Shown: piece after piece, positions 1 through 8,544 of the stretch
Layout of the letters: every line of letters begins with the position of its first letter
How positions within the stretch are numbered: the stretch's first letter is position 1
NCBI GenBank assembly: GCA_900537185.1
Contig: LS999826.1
Coordinates: 1,320,379-1,384,378, forward strand
DNA length: 64,000 nt
Direction of reading: 5' to 3'
Source of the DNA: Cytophagales bacterium Alg240-R148
Lineage (GTDB): Bacteria > Bacteroidota > Bacteroidia > Cytophagales > Cyclobacteriaceae
The notes under the pieces: generated by a model
What the model saw: only the letters and a program-made list of their open reading frames with translations
Told to the model about the DNA's origin: nothing
Database searches by the model: none
Position numbers and translations under genes: made by a program

Positions 1-1488
1 AACGCTGTCCAACTCTTCTGAACATTGCCCTAACATTTTTATATATTGTTCGGTGTCTTCTTCATGTTTTAAAGTTTGAAGCAGGCTTACCAACCCTAAA
101 ATGCTAGCAACAGGAGCCCGGAGTTTATGGGCATTAATAAAAGCATACTCACTTAATTGGTCGTTTTGAAACTGCAACTGTTTTGTTCTGGATTGTACCT
201 TGGTCTCTAATTTTTTGTTCCAATCATTTAATTGTTGGTTCAGTTCGTGCAGTTCTTTTGTTTTGTTTAAAATTTCGGTGTGTTGGGTGTCAATTTTAGT
301 TTTTCTTTCCCTTAACAACCCATACATTTTTTTTCTTTCCGTATTTTGGTAATACATGTAGTAGGCCATAATACTGGTAATTAGTATTAAAATAAATAAG
401 ACCGTAATAACAGTAGCTTGCCATTTTATTTGCTCGTCTTGTTCGGATTTTAACTTTAAAAGCAGCTCTTTTTCTTTGTCACTAATCTGCTTTTCAAAAT
501 AACTTTGCATCTTAATCATTTGGTTGCTTTTGTCTTTTGTATACAGGCTGTCTTGTATGCTGGCGTAACGTTTGAAATTTTCAAAAGCAGCTGAAAAAGC
601 GCCTTCCGCACTATCCAATCTAGAAAGGGCTTTGTAGGAGCCTGCGAGCAAATTCGTCGAGTTGTATTCTATACATTTTTGTACGGCCTGATTGGCCACT
701 ATTCTTGAATTTTTCAAATCGTTCAATGCCAAATAAGAATCACTTAAAGCCAATAAGTTGATGATGATACCGCGTGCATCATTTAGTTTAGTCCATTGGG
801 AATGGCTTAAGTTAAAGAAGGACAATGCTTTTTTGTGTTTGCCTTGTGCCTGATTAACCAAACCTAAGCCATAATTGGCATATGCAATGTACCTAGGCTC
901 TTCAAAGGAATTGGCCATTTCTAACGCCATTACAAACTGCTCATTGGCTTCTTCAATTTTACCTTGAAAAAAGTAGAGTTCGCCTAGATTGTAATGAATC
1001 AAGGCTGTTTTTCTTGTGAGATTGTAAGTGACGCGCAGGCTCAAGGCAGTTTTAAGAGATTCTTCTGCCTGGCCATACTTTTTAGTTGCCTTAAACACCT
1101 CGCCAATATTATTTAACGTCTCTGTATATCCCTCGTATTGCTGAATTTCCAAATAACTTTGGGCAGAAATGTGGTAAAATTTAAGTGCCAATTCAAAATT
1201 GCCTTCGGACCAGAATGTGCTGCCATTTATGGATTCAGCACGGGCCCTTCCTTTTGTATACTGAAGTTCCTTCGCATATTTATTGGCCTGTTCTGCATAA
1301 AATCTAGCATTGTTGGTGTTGGTTGAAATATAATAAAACGCAATATCGTTCATTATGTCTACCTTTTTTTTCCCTTGCTCTTCCTTACCCAATTGGTTTA
1401 ACAAACTGTCCAATAGCTTTTTTTGCTGAGCAAAACTATTGGTGAAAACAAAAAATAGTAGAATAATATAGATGAAAAATGCCCTCAT
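1..1488 (-). CDS. TPR-repeat sensor histidine kinase (3' end cut off by window)
   Basis: The visible 496 residues begin with a signal peptide (MRAFFIYIILLFFVF...FAQ). A run of tetratricopeptide-like helices follows to about residue 330, with signatures such as ETLNNIGEVFKATKKYGQAE and ALIHYNLGELYFFQGKIEEA. One membrane helix lies near residue 355, then a coiled coil, then the start of the dimerisation domain with H-box AHKLRAPVASILGL. The ATPase domain would lie left of base 1. The family has a periplasmic or lumenal TPR sensor joined to a cytoplasmic kinase; the ligand is unknown. The gene follows tyrA by 52 bases, but a hairpin lies over the tyrA stop, so it may be transcribed separately. 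No response regulator is visible nearby. The start is the ATG directly before the signal peptide. Confidence 0.85.
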   Translation of the reverse strand, partial: MRAFFIYIILLFFVFTNSFAQQKKLLDSLLNQLGKEEQGKKKVDIMNDIAFYYISTNTNNARFYAEQANKYAKELQYTKGRARAESINGSTFWSEGNFELALKFYHISAQSYLEIQQYEGYTETLNNIGEVFKATKKYGQAEESLKTALSLRVTYNLTRKTALIHYNLGELYFFQGKIEEANEQFVMALEMANSFEEPRYIAYANYGLGLVNQAQGKHKKALSFFNLSHSQWTKLNDARGIIINLLALSDSYLALNDLKNSRIVANQAVQKCIEYNSTNLLAGSYKALSRLDSAEGAFSAAFENFKRYASIQDSLYTKDKSNQMIKMQSYFEKQISDKEKELLLKLKSEQDEQIKWQATVITVLFILILITSIMAYYMYYQNTERKKMYGLLRERKTKIDTQHTEILNKTKELHELNQQLNDWNKKLETKVQSRTKQLQFQNDQLSEYAFINAHKLRAPVASILGLVSLLQTLKHEEDTEQYIKMLGQCSEELDSV

Positions 1489-1526
1489 TTAAATACTTTA
1501 ATAGTATAATTTAATGAATATTCTTA

Positions 1527-1553
1527 ATTAGACAAACAGCTTATTTGTCTAAT
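1527..1553 (-). terminator. Hairpin over the tyrA stop codon
   Basis: A perfect 10-base inverted repeat, ATTAGACAAA / TTTGTCTAAT, with a 7-base loop that contains the tyrA stop codon. On the minus strand it is followed by an A/T-rich stretch without a real T tract, so it is a weak intrinsic terminator or an RNA 3' stabiliser rather than a certain terminator. Confidence 0.45.
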
Positions 1554-2380
1554 GCATCTTGTATCTTATTTGCTTCTAAAATCAAATCGTGAATATTGCT
1601 GCTATCTGCGTTTTCTAAGGCTTTAATGAAACTTTCCAGATGTTTTTGGTAGGCTTTGGCAGCAACTAATAAATTTTCTTTGTTGTTGATTAATATTGGC
1701 GTCCACATATCCGCATTGCTTTTTGCAAGCCGCGCTGTTGATCGGAAACCACTACCAGCCATGTTGTATATGTTTTTGGCGTTTTGTTCAATATCCTGAA
1801 CCGTTAAACTTAAGGTGAAAGAAGTGATGTGGGACAAATGGGAAACATAAGCTATGTGTTCATCATGTTCCACCGAATCCATGTAAATGGTGCTTAACCC
1901 GACAGATTCAAACAGTGTCATGGCCTTAGAGAGGGCGTCAATCGAAGCCAATTCTCTGTCACATATGATATTAACTTTTCCCTTAAAAAGGCCGTCTATG
2001 GCGGCTTCCGGCCCGGTGTATTCCGTTCCTGCCATTGGGTGGGCTGCTACATAAGAAGCCCGGTTTCTATGGTCCTTTACAAAAGAACAGATTTTAGCCT
2101 TGGTAGACCCTACGTCCAATACAACCTGTTCCGGGTTTATTTTGTTAAGGACGTCGTAGACAACATGTTTGGTGGCATTTACTGGAATGGCTATTATAAT
2201 ACAGGTGCAACTATCAATTATTCTGCTCACATTGGAGGCTTTATCAATGATGCCAAGTTCCAATGCCTTTTGGAGGTGCTCTTTGTTGTGGTCATACCCC
2301 ATTATAGAATGGCCATTCTTTTTTAAGGACAGTCCAAAGGAACCGCCAATTAAACCAAGTCCGATTATTCCTATTTCCAT
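1541..2380 (-). CDS. tyrA: Prephenate dehydrogenase
   Basis: Catalyses NAD(P)-dependent oxidative decarboxylation of prephenate to 4-hydroxyphenylpyruvate, the tyrosine branch. The N-terminal Rossmann motif GLGLIGGS is at residues 7-14, VLDVGSTK at 87-94, the substrate loop HPMAGTE at 114-120, and the catalytic-type histidine segment YVSHLSHITSF further on. At 279 residues it is the short monofunctional form without ACT or chorismate mutase domain. It is the last gene of the pheA-aminotransferase-tyrA block, one base after the aminotransferase stop. In many Bacteroidota a fused DAHP synthase/chorismate mutase gene comes next; here a histidine kinase follows instead. Confidence 0.93.
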   Translation of the reverse strand: MEIGIIGLGLIGGSFGLSLKKNGHSIMGYDHNKEHLQKALELGIIDKASNVSRIIDSCTCIIIAIPVNATKHVVYDVLNKINPEQVVLDVGSTKAKICSFVKDHRNRASYVAAHPMAGTEYTGPEAAIDGLFKGKVNIICDRELASIDALSKAMTLFESVGLSTIYMDSVEHDEHIAYVSHLSHITSFTLSLTVQDIEQNAKNIYNMAGSGFRSTARLAKSNADMWTPILINNKENLLVAAKAYQKHLESFIKALENADSSNIHDLILEANKIQDALDK

Positions 2381-2381
2381 C

Positions 2382-3536
2382 TTACGTTTGAAGTCGTTGT
2401 AATGCCTTTAATAAAGTTGTTTTGTTTTGACACAACGAAATTCGGATGAATCCATTTCCGTTTTCTCCAAAGATGTGTCCGGGTGTAATAAAAATATGTT
2501 TGTTATTTAAAAGGTCGTCCACCAACGCATCTGCATCTTGATCCTTTGGCAATTTACCCCAAACAAACATCCCAGAAGTGTCCGGCTGGTAGGTGCATCC
2601 CAAAACATCTAAAATTTTGAGTGCCAGTACTTTTCTTTCTAGGTAGATATGGTTGTTTTGATCTCTCAATTCAATGCCTTTTGTTAAGGCTTCAACTGCC
2701 GCAATTTGTAAAGGCCTGAATATACCAGAGTCCATGTTGCTTTTAAATTTTAGAATTTCCTTTAAATAAGAGGACTCTCCACAAACCCAGCCAATTCTCC
2801 ACCCAGCCATGTTATGGGACTTACTCAATGAATGCAGTTCTAAAGCCACTTCTTTGCTTCCTTCAAAATTAAAAATACTGGTTGGTTGTTCGTTTAAAAT
2901 TAAGGAATAAGGGTTGTCATGGACGATCAATATTTGGTGTTTTTTTGCAAACTTTATTAATTCTACAAAGGTTTCCGATGTGGCTCTTGTTCCTGTTGGC
3001 ATATGGGGGTAATTGACCCAAATGATTTTTACTTGGCTAAGATCTTGTTTTTCAAGGGCATCAAAATCAATTTGATAGCCATTTTTTTCCGTCAAACTAT
3101 AGCGTATAGGAGTAGCCTGGCAAAGTTGGCTAACAGAACTATAGGTTGGATATCCTGGGTCTGGAATTAAAACGGCATCCCCAGGGTTTAAAAAAGCCAT
3201 GGAAATGTGCATGATTCCTTCTTTGGAACCAGCCAAAGGTAATATTTCATTGCTGGAATCGAACAACTCCGTACCAAATGTACTGGCCATCCAAGTGGCC
3301 ATGGCACTTCTAAGTTCTGGTATGCCAATGTAGCTTTGGTATCCATGGACATCCTCTTTCTTACTTTCCTCTATTAAAGCCGCCACTGTGTCTGGTTCAG
3401 GTGCTAAGTCTGGGCTCCCAATTCCTAAATTAATGATGGCGGCACCGGATTTTTTCAAAGCATCGAGTTCCTTAAGTTTTTTAGAAAAATAGTACTCCGA
3501 AACGGAAAGTAGTCTTTCTGCTGGTTGTATGATCAT
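2382..3536 (-). CDS. Class I/II PLP-dependent aminotransferase (aromatic pathway)
   Basis: A 384-residue fold type I aminotransferase, cytoplasmic. Visible landmarks are the N-terminal INLGIGSPDL segment, DPGYPTY near 126-132, the WVNYPHMPTG loop (the usual NPxNPTG in a variant form) near 173-182, the PLP-contacting aspartate in VHDNPYS (about D207), the Schiff-base lysine in LHSLSKSHNMAGWRIGW (K239), and the carboxylate-binding arginine in GFIRISLC near the C-terminus. Its start codon overlaps the pheA stop by 4 bases and its stop is 1 base from tyrA, so translational coupling is likely. Position between prephenate dehydratase and dehydrogenase suggests it transaminates phenylpyruvate and hydroxyphenylpyruvate; that substrate is inferred from context. 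Confidence 0.9.
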   Translation of the reverse strand: MIIQPAERLLSVSEYYFSKKLKELDALKKSGAAIINLGIGSPDLAPEPDTVAALIEESKKEDVHGYQSYIGIPELRSAMATWMASTFGTELFDSSNEILPLAGSKEGIMHISMAFLNPGDAVLIPDPGYPTYSSVSQLCQATPIRYSLTEKNGYQIDFDALEKQDLSQVKIIWVNYPHMPTGTRATSETFVELIKFAKKHQILIVHDNPYSLILNEQPTSIFNFEGSKEVALELHSLSKSHNMAGWRIGWVCGESSYLKEILKFKSNMDSGIFRPLQIAAVEALTKGIELRDQNNHIYLERKVLALKILDVLGCTYQPDTSGMFVWGKLPKDQDADALVDDLLNNKHIFITPGHIFGENGNGFIRISLCQNKTTLLKALQRLQT

Positions 3537-4366
3537 GACTTGTTTGTTGGCAGCACCCCTTTAACATAAGAGCCATATGGGGTGAAAGTTAAACAAATAT
3601 CCTCAATCCTGTTCAAAGCTTTGTCTAAGGTGGCGGGTTGATCAAACTCTAAATCTGCGTAGAACATATATTCATAGGGTTTGCCTATCACCGGGATGGA
3701 TTGCAATTTCGATAAGTTGATGTTGTTTTGAGCAAAATGGGTTAGCAACTTGGCCAAGCTTCCGGCTTCGTGTTTAAGCTGAAAACCAATGGAAGCCTTG
3801 TTTTCATTGCCCTTTGTTACATGCTCATTGCTCAGAATTAAAAACCGAGTGAAATTTTGAGCATTGGATTGGATGTCCGATGCTAGGATGTCCAAATCGT
3901 AAATTGAAGCAGAAAGTGCATTTCCTATTGCTGCATAGCCCTCTAATTGATTGTCCCGAATTTCTTTGGCAGCTGCCGCGGTATCTTCGTGTTCCTTTAT
4001 GGTTAAGTTGGGAAGGTTCCATAAATATTTTTTGCATTGTTCAATTGCAACAGGATGCGACTGCACCACTTTTATATTTTCGATTTTGGTACCCGGTAAT
4101 GCCATCAAACACATGTTAATGTGCAAATATTCTTCTCCAATAATTTTAAACCCATAATCTCTTAGAAGAGAATAATTGGGCAATAAACTCCCTGCCAAGG
4201 TATTTTCAATGGCCATGATGGCGCAATCGACTTCCTTGCTCTTTAGTTTTTCGCATAACAACTTGAACGAGTTACACGAAATTGGTTCGATTGAGGTGTC
4301 AAAATATTTTGTAGCTGCCATTTCATGGAAACAACCCTTTATGCCTTGTATTGCAATTTTTGTCAT
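3533..4366 (-). CDS. pheA: Prephenate dehydratase with ACT domain
   Basis: Converts prephenate to phenylpyruvate in phenylalanine synthesis. The periplasmic-binding-like catalytic domain covers about residues 1-180 and has ENTLAGS (54-60) and the catalytic TRF motif (173-175, NFTRFLIL). A regulatory ACT domain follows (about 191-270), with QSIPV in the place of the phenylalanine-binding ESRP motif, so feedback binding may be altered. There is no chorismate mutase domain. The start lies one base after the stop of the upstream lipoprotein gene, and the stop overlaps the aminotransferase start, so the gene belongs to the operon that begins at 5949. Confidence 0.93.
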   Translation of the reverse strand: MTKIAIQGIKGCFHEMAATKYFDTSIEPISCNSFKLLCEKLKSKEVDCAIMAIENTLAGSLLPNYSLLRDYGFKIIGEEYLHINMCLMALPGTKIENIKVVQSHPVAIEQCKKYLWNLPNLTIKEHEDTAAAAKEIRDNQLEGYAAIGNALSASIYDLDILASDIQSNAQNFTRFLILSNEHVTKGNENKASIGFQLKHEAGSLAKLLTHFAQNNINLSKLQSIPVIGKPYEYMFYADLEFDQPATLDKALNRIEDICLTFTPYGSYVKGVLPTNKS

Positions 4367-4367
4367 A

Positions 4368-4730
4368 CTAAAAAATGATTAATTCATTGGCCAAGCCAGT
4401 AGCGTTGAAGTTGATAACCAGGTAAACGGGATTTTCATCTTTACATGCTTCTCCACCCAATACAAAATACTTGTACTGCTTTTGGTTCCTTGATAAAAGC
4501 TTAATGGCATCGGGCCTCCCAAGCAATTCAATGATTCGACTTTGGTTATGGCCTTTGATTTTGTCTTGGTTTTCTTTTAGAACGTCAGAAAAACTCAATC
4601 GAGAACCATTGCACCCACCAACATCTTTTACCCATTGTTGTTGGTCGAATTCAGCAATTTCTATAGAAGATTGGCATGCGCCGATACTTCCAAATAGAAA
4701 TGCTATAAAAATTATTCTGAGTTTATGCAT
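4368..4730 (-). CDS. Small lipoprotein, possible BamE/SmpA-like fold
   Basis: A 120-residue protein with a lipoprotein signal peptide (MHKLRIIFIAFLFGSIGAC, lipid-accepting C19). The mature part contains ...IELLGRPDAIKL and later QYKYFVLGGEAC, a pattern like the short helix-sheet lipoproteins of the BamE/SmpA type. Similarity is by eye and the family call is tentative. Two cysteines, in VGGCNG and GEACKD, could form a disulfide. It overlaps the upstream hydroxylase gene by 8 bases and abuts pheA, so it is co-transcribed with both. A role in phenylalanine synthesis is not implied; the operon looks like a mixed one. Confidence 0.7.
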   Translation of the reverse strand: MHKLRIIFIAFLFGSIGACQSSIEIAEFDQQQWVKDVGGCNGSRLSFSDVLKENQDKIKGHNQSRIIELLGRPDAIKLLSRNQKQYKYFVLGGEACKDENPVYLVINFNATGLANELIIF

Positions 4731-5949
4731 GCTTTATTTGTTGAAATGGCCGTAAAGATAAGAACCAAACCAATGAAATAATAGCATAAGTATAAATTGA
4801 AATCAAAACATAGACGTCCAATGTAGAGAATGGCACCATCCAACCAATTAAAAGAACCAATAAGACCGGCCGCAGAAATTCACCTATTTTGGACCATTTG
4901 CTGTGTTCAAGCAACCCTCCGCAGACCGTAATGGTATACACCACATACCCAGCAAACAAGCTTTTGTTGAGCAGGTCATAGTTTTGCTGTGTAAATAAAA
5001 AGATTGCGGTAATGCCCAATGCTACTATGTATTGAAATAAAACATAGTAATTGACCTTTTTATGGATGGCTACATCAAATTTTTTGTATTCTTTCACATT
5101 TACTTCTTGTGGGTGCTGAAATCCTCCCAAATAATCCGGTTGCCATCCTGGTTTATAAAATAAATATTTGAGTTTGTCCTGTAGGCCTTTCATTTGATTC
5201 AAATTGCTAAGAATCGTATTGTAATGGCTAAAGTTAACCCAAATTGGATTCCAACTCCGAATAGGACTAGTAATCCCATAGGTGGGTTTTTCTTCTTCTT
5301 TTTGAAAAGTTCCGAACAACATGTCCCAAACGATAAATACCCCTGCATGGTTTTTATCGATGTATTTGGGGTTTACACCATGGTGCACGCGGTGGTGGGA
5401 AGGTGTATTAAAAACATATTCCAACCATCCTAATTTACCAACGGTCTCGGTATGGATCCAAAATTGATAGATTAAATTAATTGCAATAGTAAAAATGAAG
5501 GCTTCCGTACTGAACCCTATTAGAGCCAGCGGCAGGTAAAACATAAAAGAGAACAGTACACTAGTAGAACTCTGCCTTAATGCAACGGACAGGTTATAAT
5601 CCTCGCTTTGGTGGTGTACTACATGCCCACCCCAAAATAAATTAATTTCATGGCTCATTCTATGCGACCAATAATAGCAGAAATCGGCTAAAACAAAGAG
5701 CAAAATAAAAGACCACCAGTTGTCTGGGATTTTTAAAATCGCAAAATTCTCGAATACCCACTGGTATACAAACAAACTAAAAAATTTCAAATACAGCTTA
5801 GAAATTTGCTGTGTAATGCCACAGCTAATATTGGTGAGCGCATCGTTGAGCCTGTATATTTTTTTTGAAGTAAACGCTTGGTAGATTAATTCCAGCCCTA
5901 TTAAAACAAAATATAATGGAATAGCGATTATAACGGGATTTATGTTCAT
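4723..5949 (-). CDS. Fatty acid hydroxylase / sterol desaturase family membrane protein
   Basis: A 408-residue multi-pass membrane protein with the eight-histidine di-iron centre of the family: HRMSH (96-100), HVVHH (109-113), H166 in WIHTE, HHRVHH (185-190) and H201. This arrangement is the alkylglycerol-monooxygenase-like type common in Bacteroidota. About three further membrane helices follow residue 300, a C-terminal extension beyond the catalytic core. It probably hydroxylates, desaturates or cleaves a lipid in the inner membrane; the substrate cannot be read from sequence. It is the first gene of the minus-strand operon running into the lipoprotein and pheA-tyrA genes and is divergent from the gene at 6053. 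Confidence 0.85.
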   Translation of the reverse strand: MNINPVIIAIPLYFVLIGLELIYQAFTSKKIYRLNDALTNISCGITQQISKLYLKFFSLFVYQWVFENFAILKIPDNWWSFILLFVLADFCYYWSHRMSHEINLFWGGHVVHHQSEDYNLSVALRQSSTSVLFSFMFYLPLALIGFSTEAFIFTIAINLIYQFWIHTETVGKLGWLEYVFNTPSHHRVHHGVNPKYIDKNHAGVFIVWDMLFGTFQKEEEKPTYGITSPIRSWNPIWVNFSHYNTILSNLNQMKGLQDKLKYLFYKPGWQPDYLGGFQHPQEVNVKEYKKFDVAIHKKVNYYVLFQYIVALGITAIFLFTQQNYDLLNKSLFAGYVVYTITVCGGLLEHSKWSKIGEFLRPVLLVLLIGWMVPFSTLDVYVLISIYTYAIISLVWFLSLRPFQQIKHA

Positions 5950-6052
5950 TGCTCGATGGGTTGAAAATGGGGTTTCAATTTAATAAACTATTAGGATTCT
6001 CCTCTGAAATTTAAATAAAAATAATAACTTGCACGCCAAATTCAGTACAGAC

Positions 6053-6499
6053 ATGAAGAAGGTATTTAAAAGCATTTGGTGGTTTTCAATTATTGGGATA
6101 TTTACGGTTTTAATGTGGGTATATGCTAGTTTACCTTCGTTTGTGAACATAGAAGCTGCAGAACTTTTTAAATATCCAGTTCAGTTTAAAAAAGAACCTT
6201 TCTTTTATATAGCCCTCGCAGTTGTTGTTGTTTTTAACTTTCTAATTTATGGAGGAGGGCTTTGGATGGCTAAAAAAACGCGTCCGCTGGCTGCCGCTCT
6301 TTCTTCTTGGTTTTTCGCTTTCGGCATAGCCCTTAACTTCTTTTTGATTGTTGGTCTTAACACGATTAACACTTTGAACTCGGGTGAAAAGGTTAATACT
6401 GGAGGAGTTGAGCTTTTGGTTTGGCTGTCGTTGGCCTTTTTGGCAATCGCCGCCTTGGCATTGCCCGTCTTGGTTGTAATAAATTTATCCAAAAAATAA
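6053..6499 (+). CDS. Small four-helix membrane protein of unknown function
   Basis: 148 residues starting MKKVFKSIWWFSIIGIF. Hydrophobic segments lie near residues 8-28, 52-72, 83-105 and 122-145, with few charged residues between them. I do not recognise the family. The ATG at 6053 is preferred to an in-frame TTG 24 bases upstream. A degenerate -7-like sequence, TAACTTG, ends at about 6031, which would place the transcript start downstream of that TTG. It stands alone between the divergent hydroxylase gene and parE. Confidence 0.7.
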   Translation: MKKVFKSIWWFSIIGIFTVLMWVYASLPSFVNIEAAELFKYPVQFKKEPFFYIALAVVVVFNFLIYGGGLWMAKKTRPLAAALSSWFFAFGIALNFFLIVGLNTINTLNSGEKVNTGGVELLVWLSLAFLAIAALALPVLVVINLSKK

Positions 6500-6652
6500 T
6501 TCACTCATAACCTGTTGTTTTATAGTGGGTTGTAAATAATCTGTTGAATTAATTGTCTATCTGGGCGTTTTTTTAAAGTAGTCGGATTACTTGATAATAA
6601 TTTTTATTTACCCTTTATTCGCTATTTGTAGTGAATTCAATTCTTGTGCTAT

Positions 6653-8524
6653 ATGGCTGAAAATAACAATGTAGAATATACCGAAGATAGTATCAAATCC
6701 CTTGATTGGAAGGAACATATAAGGCTCAGGCCAGGGATGTATATAGGGAAGCTAGGAGATGGTTCGGCATCTGATGATGGGATTTATGTGTTGGTCAAGG
6801 AAGTTGTGGACAACTGTATCGATGAACACATGATGGGGTATGGTAAAACCATTGATGTGAAGATTACGGACCACCGAGTAGAAATTCGAGATTATGGACG
6901 TGGTATTCCGTTGGGTAAAGTTATTGATTGTGTTTCTAAGATAAATACAGGTGGTAAATATGACAGTGGGGCCTTTCAAAAAAGTGTAGGCCTGAACGGC
7001 GTTGGTACCAAAGCAGTAAATGCTTTGTCGTCCTATTTTAAGGTGCAGTCTTTTAGAAATGGTGAAACCAAAGTAGCCGAGTTTTCTAGGGGAGTAGTAA
7101 GCAACGATGCCAATATAATTACTGCCAGCGGCCGCAATGGAACCTTCACAGCTTTCGAACCAGATGCCACGATATTTAAAAACTACCATTTTATACCAGG
7201 GTATTTAAATGATCTTATTTGGAACTATGTTTTTTTAAATGCTGGGTTGACCATCAATTTTAATGGAGAAAAATTTTTCTCTAAAGATGGGTTGTTGGAT
7301 TTGTTGAAGAGAAAAACAAATGAAGAAAGTATTCGGTACCCTATTATTCATTTAAAAGGCGAGGACATTGAAGTAGCCATCACCCATGACAACCATTATG
7401 GAGAAGAGTATTATTCTTTTGTAAATGGCCAGTACACTACCCAGGGTGGAACGCACCAAGCGGCGTTTAGAGAGGCCTTAGTAAAAACCGTTCGAGAGTT
7501 TTACAAAAAAGATTTTGATGCCTCGGATGTGCGCACCGCTATTGTAGCTTCTATTGCAGTGCGGGTGCAAGAGCCTGTTTTTGAATCTCAAACAAAAACC
7601 AAGCTGGGTTCGCAAGCCGTAGGGCCAGATGGGCCAACGATGCGTACTTTTGTAAATGATTTTGTTAAAAAGGAACTAGATAATTACCTGCACAAACACA
7701 CGGAAGTTGCCGATGCATTGTTGAAAAGAATATTGCAATCGGAGCGCGAAAGGAAAGACATTGCTGGTATTAAAAAATTAGCCAACGAACGTGCAAAAAA
7801 GGCTAATTTACACAATAAGAAATTGCGGGATTGTAGGGTCCACCTAAACGATAAGAAGGGGGAAATTAGAGAAGAGACAATGATCTTCATTACAGAGGGA
7901 GATTCGGCAAGTGGTTCCATAACAAAATCCAGAAATGTTCAAACTCAAGCTGTTTTTAGCTTGAGGGGTAAGCCATTGAACTGCTTTAATTTAACCAAAA
8001 AAGTAGTGTACGAAAACGAAGAGTTTAATTTGCTTCAGCACGCACTCAATATTGAAGATGGAATAGAAGGGTTGCGGTTTCAAAAGATTATCATAGCGAC
8101 AGATGCGGATGTTGATGGTATGCACATTCGTTTGTTGTTGCTTACCTTCTTTTTACAATTCTTTCCAGACTTAATTAAAAATGGACATATTTTTATTTTA
8201 GATACTCCGTTGTTCCGGGTAAGAAATAAAAAAGAAACAATCTATTGTTATTCAGATGAAGAGCGCCAAAAGGCAATAGCCAAACTTGGTAACAAACCAG
8301 AAATTACCAGGTTTAAAGGATTGGGAGAGATTTCCCCTGATGAATTTGGTGGGTTTATTGGAGATGAAATCAAATTGGAGCCAGTTTTGCTCAATGAGGA
8401 CACCAATTTAGAGAAGCTGTTAAGTTACTACATGGGTAAAAATACACCCGACAGGCAAACATTTATTATAGACAACCTAAGGGTAGAAAAAGACCTTGAA
8501 GAAGAATTGGCTTTGACCAAATAA
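6653..8524 (+). CDS. parE: DNA topoisomerase IV subunit B
   Basis: The ATPase subunit of topoisomerase IV (decatenation of chromosomes), 623 residues. The GHKL ATPase motifs are visible: E50 and N54 in [18 protein letters not shown] (80-86) and [11 protein letters not shown] (113-123). The TOPRIM domain has ITEGDSASG and the metal-binding [10 protein letters not shown], and the C-terminus carries FKGLGEI. The very short QxxAR/DNA-binding tail region fits ParE/GyrB of the Bacteroidota type. ParE is chosen over GyrB because parC follows directly, 20 bases downstream. The start is the ATG giving MAENNN; a TTG three codons upstream is less likely. Confidence 0.92.
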   Translation: MAENNNVEYTEDSIKSLDWKEHIRLRPGMYIGKLGDGSASDDGIYVLVKEVVDNCIDEHMMGYGKTIDVKITDHRVEIRDYGRGIPLGKVIDCVSKINTGGKYDSGAFQKSVGLNGVGTKAVNALSSYFKVQSFRNGETKVAEFSRGVVSNDANIITASGRNGTFTAFEPDATIFKNYHFIPGYLNDLIWNYVFLNAGLTINFNGEKFFSKDGLLDLLKRKTNEESIRYPIIHLKGEDIEVAITHDNHYGEEYYSFVNGQYTTQGGTHQAAFREALVKTVREFYKKDFDASDVRTAIVASIAVRVQEPVFESQTKTKLGSQAVGPDGPTMRTFVNDFVKKELDNYLHKHTEVADALLKRILQSERERKDIAGIKKLANERAKKANLHNKKLRDCRVHLNDKKGEIREETMIFITEGDSASGSITKSRNVQTQAVFSLRGKPLNCFNLTKKVVYENEEFNLLQHALNIEDGIEGLRFQKIIIATDADVDGMHIRLLLLTFFLQFFPDLIKNGHIFILDTPLFRVRNKKETIYCYSDEERQKAIAKLGNKPEITRFKGLGEISPDEFGGFIGDEIKLEPVLLNEDTNLEKLLSYYMGKNTPDRQTFIIDNLRVEKDLEEELALTK

Positions 8525-8544
8525 AAATACTTTTAAAAAATACC

